NCBI GenBank assembly: GCA_041648665.1 | Contig: JBAZOP010000065.1 | Coordinates: forward strand, 1 to 16,307 | DNA from: a bacterium | GTDB taxonomy: Bacteria; UBA10199; 2-02-FULL-44-16; JAAZCA01 | Reading direction: 5' to 3' | Length of the DNA: 16,307 nucleotides | Shown: piece by piece, positions 1-4,708 of the stretch | Numbering within the stretch: the first letter of the stretch is position 1 | Layout of the letters: every line of letters starts with the position of its first letter | The notes under the pieces: generated by a model | What the model was told of the DNA's origin: nothing | Seen by the model: the letters and a program-made list of their open reading frames with translations, nothing else | Databases searched by the model: none | Made by a program: the position numbers and the translations under genes

Positions 1-24
1 TTGTGGTGCATCGTGGATGGTCAC
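1..24 (-). CDS. 5' end of a truncated gene continuing beyond the window
   Basis: A GTG at 24-22 overlaps the TGA of the upstream gene (GTGA), the coupling used throughout this operon, and the frame stays open to the window edge (MTIHDAPQ...). Only eight codons are visible, so no function can be given. An alternative start is the ATG at 11, in another frame. Confidence 0.35.
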
Positions 25-152
25 TGGTGATGCACCTCCGCGGCGTCGAGCACGGCCTTCCACGACTTGAAGAAGGTGATGACCGGCCCGAGTGCCAGCA
101 GCGCGAGGATGATGGCGAGGACGAGCCAGAGCACGCCGACCTCGGAGATCAT
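21..152 (-). CDS. 43-aa single-pass membrane microprotein
   Basis: The ATG at 152 overlaps the stop of the upstream 40-aa gene by four bases. The protein has a hydrophobic helix at about residues 5-27 (VGVLWLVLAIILALLALGPV) and a short charged tail ending in VHHQ. It has no cleavable signal features and no recognisable family. The start is preferred over a longer in-frame extension because that extension would run through the upstream gene. Function unknown; it probably sits in the membrane. Confidence 0.7.
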   Translation of the reverse strand: MISEVGVLWLVLAIILALLALGPVITFFKSWKAVLDAAEVHHQ

Positions 153-271
153 GGCTGCCCCCTCCAGTCGAGGCAGCCGAACGGCCGGACGACGAGATGG
201 ATCCACCGCGGCCGTTCGTGCAGCCAGCAGCGGAGCCAGGGCAGGCGGTGCTTGCAGCCGAAGCAGGTCAT
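149..271 (-). CDS. 40-aa Cys/Trp-rich microprotein with CxxC
   Basis: A very short frame fits exactly between its neighbours with ATGA overlaps at both ends, which is the main evidence that it is a gene. It begins MTCFGCKHRLPWLRCW and has a later Cys in FGCLDW, giving four cysteines that could bind one metal. Basic and Trp-rich. Function unknown. Confidence 0.6.
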   Translation of the reverse strand: MTCFGCKHRLPWLRCWLHERPRWIHLVVRPFGCLDWRGQP

Positions 272-540
272 CGATACCTCCAGAAGAAGACCGCTCGCCA
301 ATAGAGCGGCGGGATGGTTCTGTTTTTGAATCCGTTGGAGGCAAAGAATGCCACCATGATAGTCGTGAAGACTATCAACGAGAGAACGCCGTACACGTCG
401 CTACCCCACTCGAAGAACGATGTGTTCGTGACTAGCTCTGCAAGGCGAAGGATCCCGGTGAAGACGAGCGTGTAGATTCCCGCGGCGAACATACTCGCGC
501 CCAAGACCTCTCGTGCCGAAGGGTGTTCGTCGTCGGTCAT
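268..540 (-). CDS. 90-aa two-TM membrane protein
   Basis: The start ATG at 540 overlaps the upstream stop (ATGA). A charged N-terminus (MTDDEHPSAREVLG) is followed by hydrophobic helices at about residues 14-36 and 48-66 and a basic, aromatic tail (YWRAVFFWRYR). This is typical of small viral membrane proteins. No family recognised. Confidence 0.75.
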   Translation of the reverse strand: MTDDEHPSAREVLGASMFAAGIYTLVFTGILRLAELVTNTSFFEWGSDVYGVLSLIVFTTIMVAFFASNGFKNRTIPPLYWRAVFFWRYR

Positions 541-782
541 GCCGTGGCCCCCTGCTGCTTCGCGACCCACGCGACCCACGCATCGCGGTTCGCCCGTTCT
601 GCCTTATGCAGTCTGCCGACGTGGTAGCGGCCGCAGATGAAACAATGCCAGATGCTGAACTCGTCGGCGGGCCGCTTCTGCTGAAGGCGTTTCATGGCGA
701 TGCCGGCCTGTTCTTTCGTCGCGTGCTTCCGGTGCCGCAGGCAGCAGACGAGGCGGCCGTTGTACTGGGATTCCCAGGACAT
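537..782 (-). CDS. 81-aa zinc-finger protein with CxxCxxYHVGR motif
   Basis: The ATG at 782 shares one base with the upstream stop (TGATG), and the gene's own stop overlaps the next start. An N-terminal half with Cys-Cys and His residues (LVCCLRHRKHATKEQ) precedes HCFICGRYHVGRLHKAERA and a tail ending VAKQQGATA. The CxxC-x2-(Y/W)HVGR block and the QGAT ending recur in the protein at 3600-3899, so the two are paralogues. The Cys/His pattern suggests a nucleic-acid-binding or structural zinc finger. Role unknown. Confidence 0.78.
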   Translation of the reverse strand: MSWESQYNGRLVCCLRHRKHATKEQAGIAMKRLQQKRPADEFSIWHCFICGRYHVGRLHKAERANRDAWVAWVAKQQGATA

Positions 783-1033
783 CAGAGATCGCCCCCTTTC
801 TGACGGCAAATCGCGCTATCAATAGCGATGAGCGTAAACCCCGCAGCGATTGCCAGAATCCCCATTGCAGCCATGCCATTTGGTGTAACGACGTTGTACA
901 GCGTGTCGGCGTCCCACGGTGCGGCGTAAAAGGCGTCGCGGGTGAGTTGCGACCATACGACCGTCACGATGCCGCAGACCGTGATGAGGAATGCCGGCAG
1001 CGTTATGCTGCGATCTTCGACGAAGGCTGTCAC
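782..1033 (-). CDS. 83-aa two-TM membrane protein
   Basis: The GTG at 1033 overlaps the upstream TGA as GTGA. A longer in-frame extension to an ATG at 1120 would run inside the upstream gene and is rejected. Hydrophobic segments lie at about residues 10-28 and 52-72 with an acidic/aromatic loop between. The C-terminus ...KGGDL is also found on the membrane protein at 3325-3603; in both, the codons AAA GGG GGC form a purine-rich ribosome-binding site for the next gene. Likely a diverged copy of that protein. Confidence 0.75.
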   Translation of the reverse strand: MTAFVEDRSITLPAFLITVCGIVTVVWSQLTRDAFYAAPWDADTLYNVVTPNGMAAMGILAIAAGFTLIAIDSAICRQKGGDL

Positions 1034-1281
1034 GGCGCACACCTCGTGCAGAACCGCGGATCGAAGTACGGATCGCATACGTCGTGCAGCGTTTCGCAGG
1101 ATATCGATTCGTTCCAGCATTTGTACTTACAGCCGTCGTCGATCCATTCGGGCCGTTCGTTTTGTTTTGCCTGGATGCCGTCGCTGTTGCCGGCGAGATA
1201 CCCTGCTGCATACCCGAAGGCGGCGATGAGTATGCAGCCCATAGCGACGATCGAGAGGATCGTGATCTCGTTGGGAGTCAT
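1030..1281 (-). CDS. 83-aa membrane-anchored Cys-rich protein
   Basis: The ATG at 1281 overlaps the upstream stop (ATGA). The N-terminal hydrophobic segment (about residues 6-30, ILSIVAMGCILIAAFGYAAG) is an uncleaved anchor or signal. It is followed by a hydrophilic C-terminal domain with six cysteines in the last 33 residues (DGCKYKCW...SCETLHDVCD...RFCTRC). The layout suggests a small disulfide- or metal-stabilised domain, probably outside the cell if the anchor is N-in. No family recognised. Confidence 0.75.
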   Translation of the reverse strand: MTPNEITILSIVAMGCILIAAFGYAAGYLAGNSDGIQAKQNERPEWIDDGCKYKCWNESISCETLHDVCDPYFDPRFCTRCAP

Positions 1282-1481
1282 CGCACGCCCTCCAGCTCGA
1301 GTATGGCGAGCGTGATCGCATCGCTGGCCCGGGCGACGTCGGCGTGGGCCTGCTTCAGGCGCACGAACTGGCCGTCTGGCAGGGCGTTTGTTTCGCCGGC
1401 CTTGACGAGATCGACCTCGTGGTTGTCGAGGCGGGTGCGGATCTGGCGGAGGTCCGCGAGGATGGCGGAGGGGGTGGTCAC
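1278..1481 (-). CDS. 67-aa helical protein, copy A of a duplicated pair
   Basis: The GTG at 1481 overlaps the TGA of the zinc ribbon upstream. Mostly amphipathic helix: MTTPSAILADLRQIRTRL...NHEVDLVKAG...ASDAITLAILELEGVR. It aligns end to end with the 68-aa product at 3896-4102, including NHEVDLV, ASDAITLAILELEGVR and the same gene partner. Possibly a coiled-coil adaptor for the adjacent zinc ribbon (inference). Function unknown. Confidence 0.8.
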   Translation of the reverse strand: MTTPSAILADLRQIRTRLDNHEVDLVKAGETNALPDGQFVRLKQAHADVARASDAITLAILELEGVR

Positions 1482-1645
1482 GATGCCGCCTCCCGCACGG
1501 TGTACCGGCCGACCTTGACGATGCAGCCCCGCGGCTCGACGGGCTCGCAGATGGTGCGGTTGCATCCCTGGCACCGGACGGCCCGGTTCGCGTTCGCAGC
1601 GGCGAATGGGTTGCGGTGGCCGCACTCGCGGCAGATCCAGATCAT
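1478..1645 (-). CDS. 55-aa zinc-ribbon protein, copy A
   Basis: Starts at ATG 1645 (ATGA overlap with the DUF4406-like gene). Two CxxC knuckles (CRECGHRNPF ... CQGCNRTIC) form a complete zinc ribbon; the tail KVGRYTVREAAS is shared with the paralogue at 4099-4263. The zinc ribbon plus helical-protein pair is duplicated as a unit. Probably nucleic-acid or protein binding; target unknown. Confidence 0.82.
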   Translation of the reverse strand: MIWICRECGHRNPFAAANANRAVRCQGCNRTICEPVEPRGCIVKVGRYTVREAAS

Positions 1646-1947
1646 GATGTGGTCACCTCGAGATACCGCACCGCCTTGCCATGTCCTTTGGCATACGCGA
1701 TCTCCCGCTTCGTGCTCTCCCCGACATAGCCGCGAGGGTTGATCACGAAAATCTCATCGGCCATGTCGATTTTTCGTAAATGCATCTCGTCCAACATCGC
1801 TTTCGTTTCCGGCGTGAGGTCGATGCAATCGGCGTGACCGAATAGGCCGACGGAGATAACGATATTCCCTTTCAGCGTTAAATCTTGCTGCGCTTGTAAA
1901 TATGCCGCCTTAAACCTCGTTGATCCGCACAAGGTTATTACTTTCAT
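1642..1947 (-). CDS. DUF4406 / nucleoside 2-deoxyribosyltransferase-like enzyme
   Basis: The 101-aa product opens with the fold's signature MKVITLCGSTRFK (strand 1 and phosphate/nucleotide loop), continues through a D-M-A-D-E-I-F-V-I-N strand, and has GESTKREIAYAKGHGK, which carries the candidate catalytic Glu. This matches the small Rossmann-like DUF4406/nucleoside 2-deoxyribosyltransferase superfamily, whose members act on N-glycosidic bonds of nucleosides or nucleotides. The length is normal for the single-domain form. The start ATG overlaps the stop of the membrane gene upstream; the stop overlaps the zinc ribbon downstream. It is the only enzyme-like gene in the 1-4520 operon. Its codons include more A/T-ending forms than its neighbours, suggesting separate acquisition. 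The substrate cannot be read from sequence. Confidence 0.82.
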   Translation of the reverse strand: MKVITLCGSTRFKAAYLQAQQDLTLKGNIVISVGLFGHADCIDLTPETKAMLDEMHLRKIDMADEIFVINPRGYVGESTKREIAYAKGHGKAVRYLEVTTS

Positions 1948-2351
1948 ACCGCGCCCTCCGGCACCGGCCGCACTATCCACAGGCTCGCCCGTTCGTTCCA
2001 CGGTTCGAGGGTGATGCCCGCCTGGTGCGGCGGCATCGTCGCGAGGGCCCGGAGGTGCCTGCCGGCAATGTGCTCCCGACAGCCGACGGCCCGTGCCAGC
2101 AGCGCGAGCATCGCGCCGATCGGCACGAGCGAGACCCGGAGCGCGTACTCGTGCCAGTCGAGCCACGCGCCGGGTATCGCGCCGACACAGTAGGACCCCG
2201 TGAGATCGGGCGGCAGCGCGAGCGGCGGGCCGAGGACCATGCAGAGGAGGCCGATGGCGATACACCAGAGGCCGGCGGCGAAGAGTGCCGGCTGCACGGC
2301 GAGGTCGAGGACGAGCCGCACTAGAACGCCCCCGGTGCGTTTGTGGTGCAT
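1944..2351 (-). CDS. 135-aa multi-TM membrane protein
   Basis: Starts MHHKRTGG at ATG 2351; ends in ATGA overlapping the DUF4406-like gene. Hydrophobic segments lie at about residues 9-45 (two closely spaced helices) and 68-88, with a soluble C-terminal part (HLRALATMPPHQAG...LWIVRPVPEGAV). The final codons CCG GAG GGC supply the ribosome-binding site of the next gene. Unlike its neighbours it does not overlap the gene upstream; a 76-base gap precedes it. No family recognised. Confidence 0.7.
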   Translation of the reverse strand: MHHKRTGGVLVRLVLDLAVQPALFAAGLWCIAIGLLCMVLGPPLALPPDLTGSYCVGAIPGAWLDWHEYALRVSLVPIGAMLALLARAVGCREHIAGRHLRALATMPPHQAGITLEPWNERASLWIVRPVPEGAV

Positions 2352-2427
2352 GATCGATGTCGAGGTGCATCTGCACGACCTGAGTGCACCAGAATCGCAC
2401 AGGCTTCGCCTGGTGGCATACTGGTGG
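2352..2427 (-). other. 76-base gap with small hairpin inside the overlapping operon
   Basis: The only real gap in the 1-4520 gene run. It holds a perfect 5-bp stem with 3-base loop (CAGGC TTC GCCTG, 2400-2412) and competing CACCAG/CTGGTG arms. A 32-codon frame from ATG 2419 is possible but has no support. It may be an internal promoter, a processing site or a decayed gene. Confidence 0.4.
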
Positions 2428-2631
2428 TCAGGGCGATCCCCCCCCGAACATCTCGCGCTCGCGATCGGCCATCTCCTGGTAGGCGTCGAGCCTGAGCGAC
2501 GTGAGCGTGCGGATCGCCTGCTCGAGATGCTTCGCCCGTATGTTCGCGGCATACCAGCGGCCGTCAGCATACGCGCGGTGGATGCGGGCGGGGTCGAGCA
2601 CCGTGCCGTCGAGGGCGATGATAGAGCTCAT
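2428..2631 (-). CDS. 67-aa helical protein, function unknown
   Basis: The ATG at 2631 overlaps the upstream zinc-ribbon stop (ATGA). Starts MSSIIALDGTVLDPARIHRAY, then a long charged helix (KHLEQAIRTLTSLRLDAYQEMADREREMF). A longer reading from 2715 would overlap the upstream gene and is rejected. Unknown. Confidence 0.72.
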   Translation of the reverse strand: MSSIIALDGTVLDPARIHRAYADGRWYAANIRAKHLEQAIRTLTSLRLDAYQEMADREREMFGGGSP

Positions 2632-2798
2632 ACCGACCACCCCGGCGGCATGTCCTTGCCGCAGCCCCGGCATCGCCAGTGCGTGATGCGGTCGCTCGCC
2701 GGGCCGCATTCCCACACGGGCGCCCCGCAGTCAGGGCAGATCGGCACGCCGGCGTGGTACTGGAACGACCACCAGATTTGGTCGAGGACGTGGCTCAT
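2628..2798 (-). CDS. 56-aa double-knuckle zinc-ribbon protein
   Basis: Overlaps both neighbours by four bases. The sequence has CPDCGAPVWEC and HWRCRGCGKDMPPGW, i.e. CxxC...C...CxxC, enough for one or two zinc sites. Trp-rich N-terminus (MSHVLDQIWWSFQYH). Typical zinc-ribbon microprotein of this operon; partner unknown. Confidence 0.78.
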   Translation of the reverse strand: MSHVLDQIWWSFQYHAGVPICPDCGAPVWECGPASDRITHWRCRGCGKDMPPGWSV

Positions 2799-2881
2799 GG
2801 CAGCACCGCCACGATCACGACGGCGCAGAACGCAAACCCGACGACGAGGGTGAGCAGCATCTCGCGGTCGATAGGGGTCAT
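2795..2881 (-). CDS. 28-aa single-TM peptide
   Basis: A tiny frame bounded by ATGA overlaps on both sides: MTPIDREMLLTLVVGF, then a hydrophobic run to the C-terminus (FCAVVIVAVLP). The perfect fit between two overlapping neighbours is the evidence that it is translated. A membrane peptide of unknown role. Confidence 0.6.
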   Translation of the reverse strand: MTPIDREMLLTLVVGFAFCAVVIVAVLP

Positions 2882-3027
2882 GGGATCAGCCTCCCGCAAT
2901 GCGGGCACCGTATGGGTGGGTTGCGCCGGTCGTGGATGGCCCACGCGAGATCGTTGGCGCGGAACTTGACGAACCACATGGCGTCCAGATAGATCCTGTT
3001 GATCCATTCGACGAGCGTCGGGGTCAT
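2878..3027 (-). CDS. 49-aa protein with C-terminal zinc knuckle
   Basis: ATGA overlaps at both ends. The N-terminal helix MTPTLVEWINRIYLDAMW is followed by FVKFRANDLAWAIHDRR and a terminal RCPHCGRLIP. It has a single CxxC, so zinc binding would need a partner or His residues. Unknown function. Confidence 0.68.
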   Translation of the reverse strand: MTPTLVEWINRIYLDAMWFVKFRANDLAWAIHDRRNPPIRCPHCGRLIP

Positions 3028-3173
3028 GGAATCTCCGGGAGCTGCGTACTGTAGGGATCGAACCATGCCGGCGGGAGATTCGCGAGACAGGCGGAGCAGA
3101 GCTGGCGGTCGGCGGGGATCGGCGTGCCACAGGCCATGCAGGTCCCGGGTATGATGGGCGGGAGGGGGATCAC
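3024..3173 (-). CDS. 49-aa zinc-ribbon protein
   Basis: The GTG at 3173 overlaps the upstream TGA (GTGA). Contains CMACGTPIPADRQLCSAC, a compact two-knuckle zinc ribbon, then a Pro-rich tail (LPPAWFDPYSTQLPEIP). Function unknown. Confidence 0.74.
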   Translation of the reverse strand: MIPLPPIIPGTCMACGTPIPADRQLCSACLANLPPAWFDPYSTQLPEIP

Positions 3174-3328
3174 GCTTCGGCCCCCTGCGGCCGGAGGTGC
3201 TTGTCGCCGTCGAAGATCACGCGGCGTTTGTACATGCCGATCCTGCGGCCGCACTGCGGGCAGCACCAGGTCGGCCACTGGATTTCCATCGGGAGGTCGC
3301 ACCAGCGGCAGGGTGGGGCGGCGGTCAT
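3170..3328 (-). CDS. 52-aa zinc-ribbon protein
   Basis: ATG at 3328 overlaps the upstream stop. Cysteines form CRWC...CCPQC; the rest is basic (GRRIGMYKRRVIFDGDKH), compatible with nucleic-acid binding. Together with the two genes that follow it forms three consecutive zinc-knuckle genes. Confidence 0.72.
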   Translation of the reverse strand: MTAAPPCRWCDLPMEIQWPTWCCPQCGRRIGMYKRRVIFDGDKHLRPQGAEA

Positions 3329-3603
3329 AGGTCGCCCCCTTTCGGCGTCCGCGGGTGGTGGTCGGGCTCCATGCCGACGATCAGGGTGATGACCGTCGCG
3401 GCTGCGCCGGTGATGCCCATGAGGAGGAGAAGGTTCTCCCAGTGCATCGGTGGTGGGGCCTCGAAGTCGCAGAACCCGCCCTGGCAGAACTCCTCGGCCC
3501 GTTCGAGGTCGATCTGCATCTGTTCTTCGAGGTGCGGCGCTGCGATGGCGAGCACGGCGATGCAGACGGCGAAGGAGAGGATGGCGGCGGTGGGGATCTT
3601 CAT
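3325..3603 (-). CDS. 92-aa two-TM membrane protein
   Basis: The ATG at 3603 overlaps the upstream stop. TM1 lies at about residues 4-22 (AAILSFAVCIAVLAIAAP), an acidic loop has a Cys pair (CQGGFC), and TM2 is at about 56-76. It ends RTPKGGDL, the same C-terminus as the product at 782-1033. Both lie next to the CxxCxx(W/Y)HVGR paralogues, but on opposite sides of them. Function unknown. Confidence 0.75.
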   Translation of the reverse strand: MKIPTAAILSFAVCIAVLAIAAPHLEEQMQIDLERAEEFCQGGFCDFEAPPPMHWENLLLLMGITGAAATVITLIVGMEPDHHPRTPKGGDL

Positions 3604-3899
3604 GGCGTGGCCCCCTGCCGTTCGACGAACGCCATCCACTTGACGGCGTTGACCTGCTGCTGTTTGTTCGGCCGGCCGACGTGCCACCAACCGCAGACCG
3701 GGCATTTGAACGCCTCGTAGATGTACGGCGGGTGGAGCCGGGTCATTTTTTCAGCGGCGTTGCGGGCGTCTCTCCAGAGCATGTAGTTGTGGTGCCGGAG
3801 GCAGGCGGCCTTCATCGCGGCAGTTTTCGCGGCTTGTTCTGGGTCTTCTTCGAGCGCCGTGCGGAACTGGCAGAGGCGGCGCTGGTTTTTCTTGTTCAT
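3600..3899 (-). CDS. 99-aa zinc-finger protein with CxxCxxWHVGR motif
   Basis: ATGA overlap at both ends. The N-terminal two thirds is a charged helical region (MNKKNQRRLCQFRTALEEDP...ACLRHHNYMLW), then FKCPVCGWWHVGRPNKQQQV and an ending VERQGATP. Paralogue of the 537-782 product. CLRHHNY plus CPVC plus WHV could give a C-H/C-C zinc site. Role unknown. Confidence 0.8.
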   Translation of the reverse strand: MNKKNQRRLCQFRTALEEDPEQAAKTAAMKAACLRHHNYMLWRDARNAAEKMTRLHPPYIYEAFKCPVCGWWHVGRPNKQQQVNAVKWMAFVERQGATP

Positions 3900-4102
3900 G
3901 GCCGCACGCCCTCCAGTTCGAGGATCGCGAGCGTGATGGCGTCGCTGGCCTTCGCGATATCGCCGTGGGCCGCGTGGATGCGCCGGGCCTGCGGTTCGGG
4001 CAGCGCGTGGCCTTTGCCGGCCAGGACGAGATCGACCTCGTGGTTGGCGAGGCGCGTGCGGATGGCCCGGAGGTCCGCGAGGATAGTGGCGGGGGAGGTC
4101 AC
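3896..4102 (-). CDS. 68-aa helical protein, copy B
   Basis: GTG start at 4102 overlapping the zinc-ribbon TGA. Near-identical plan to 1278-1481 (LADLRAIRTRLANHEVDLV ... KASDAITLAILELEGVRP), with a diverged centre. The pairing with the zinc ribbon is conserved in both copies, which argues for a functional unit. Confidence 0.8.
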   Translation of the reverse strand: MTSPATILADLRAIRTRLANHEVDLVLAGKGHALPEPQARRIHAAHGDIAKASDAITLAILELEGVRP

Positions 4103-4263
4103 GATGCCGCCTCCCGCACGGTGTAGCGCCCGACCTTCACCGCGTACCAGCCCCGCGGGTTGGCGTCGCAGATGATGCGGCCGCACCCGCCGCACTTCAC
4201 GGCCTGTTGTGACGAGATGTGGACGGGGTTCGCGTGGCCACAGTCCCGGCAGCGCCAGATCAT
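4099..4263 (-). CDS. 54-aa zinc-ribbon protein, copy B
   Basis: ATG 4263 overlaps the stop of the winged-helix gene. Two knuckles, CRDCGHANPV and CGGCGRIIC, and the tail KVGRYTVREAAS shared with copy A at 1478-1645. A complete zinc ribbon; probably nucleic-acid or protein binding. Confidence 0.82.
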   Translation of the reverse strand: MIWRCRDCGHANPVHISSQQAVKCGGCGRIICDANPRGWYAVKVGRYTVREAAS

Positions 4264-4520
4264 GGTGACGCCTCCCGTGGTGCGACGCGCCAGACGTGCG
4301 TGCCGCGGCTCCAGAGTTCGACGTCGTACTCGGCGCACCCTCGCGAGAGATCGGTGAGATAGTGGCCGACCTCGACGGAACTGAGCCCGGCGTCTTTGGC
4401 GAGGTGCTTCGTTTTGTAGAACGCGGCCCGGCCACCCTTCGCGTTCTCCGCGATGTGGTTCAGGAGGATCTGTCGCCGGCGGCGGATGGCCTCGATGCGT
4501 TCGGGGGATGGCCGGGACAT
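4260..4520 (-). CDS. DUF7123-like winged-helix protein
   Basis: The 86-aa product reads MSRPSPERIEAIRRRRQILL (helix 1), AAFYKTKHLAKDAGLSSVEV (helix-turn-helix core, K-x-K-x-L-A then GLSSVEVGHYL), a beta wing, and a terminal LWSRGTHVWRVAP. This order, including the F-Y-K-T-K and T-x-x-W-R-V landmarks, resembles the small archaeal winged-helix family DUF7123. It is the first certain gene of the leftward zinc-ribbon operon and lies next to the dyad region at 4558-4667, so it is a candidate regulator binding there. DNA binding is inferred from the fold. Confidence 0.75.
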   Translation of the reverse strand: MSRPSPERIEAIRRRRQILLNHIAENAKGGRAAFYKTKHLAKDAGLSSVEVGHYLTDLSRGCAEYDVELWSRGTHVWRVAPREASP

Positions 4521-4705
4521 CAGACGCCTCCACCGTTGTTCATCAGATTTGGGTGCAGGGAGTTATGGGAGTTCGGTGAGTCCATTTTCCCCCATAGCCA
4601 GTTTCTATACCCTAGGGTCTGGATCACACATTGGGGTAAGCGTAACTCCCTAGACTCCCTAACTCCCCGGTTTTGTACATAGTCTACTTGTCTTAACGCA
4701 ACCAT
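4520..4705 (-). CDS. Doubtful 61-codon frame across the dyad region
   Basis: An open frame runs from ATG 4705 to a TGA that overlaps the winged-helix ATG as TGATG, which mimics the real junctions. A shorter form from the internal ATG at about 4583 would be 21 aa. Against it: the frame runs straight through the inverted repeats, codon use is unlike the neighbours, and no good ribosome-binding site is seen. It may be a leader peptide or chance. Confidence 0.2.
   Translation of the reverse strand: MVALRQVDYVQNRGVRESRELRLPQCVIQTLGYRNWLWGKMDSPNSHNSLHPNLMNNGGGV
4558..4667. repeat. Nested dyad with three 9-bp arms per side (candidate origin/operator)
   Basis: The left side has GGGAGTTAT, GGGAGTTCG, GTGAGTCCA at 4558, 4567 and 4576 (9-bp spacing). 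The right side has the inverted forms GTAACTCCC, TAGACTCCC and TAACTCCC between 4642 and 4667. Inside lie CCCCA (4590-4594) and TGGGG (4632-4636), and at the centre the perfect palindrome ACCCTAGGGT (4609-4618). All levels share one centre near 4613. It sits between the AAA+ replication gene and the zinc-ribbon operon. A replication origin, an operator or a structured RNA leader are all possible. Confidence 0.65.
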
Positions 4706-4708
4706 ACT

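Noticed and set aside
1..2351. Shared 11-mer TTGTGGTGCAT at positions 1 and 2341
   Set aside because: The match stops after 11 bases and the gene contexts differ (GTG-coupled frame versus MHHK start), so it is probably chance.
2322..2419. 32-codon minus frame in the gap before the membrane protein
   Set aside because: No ribosome-binding site, no junction overlap at its end, and it overlaps the membrane gene out of frame.
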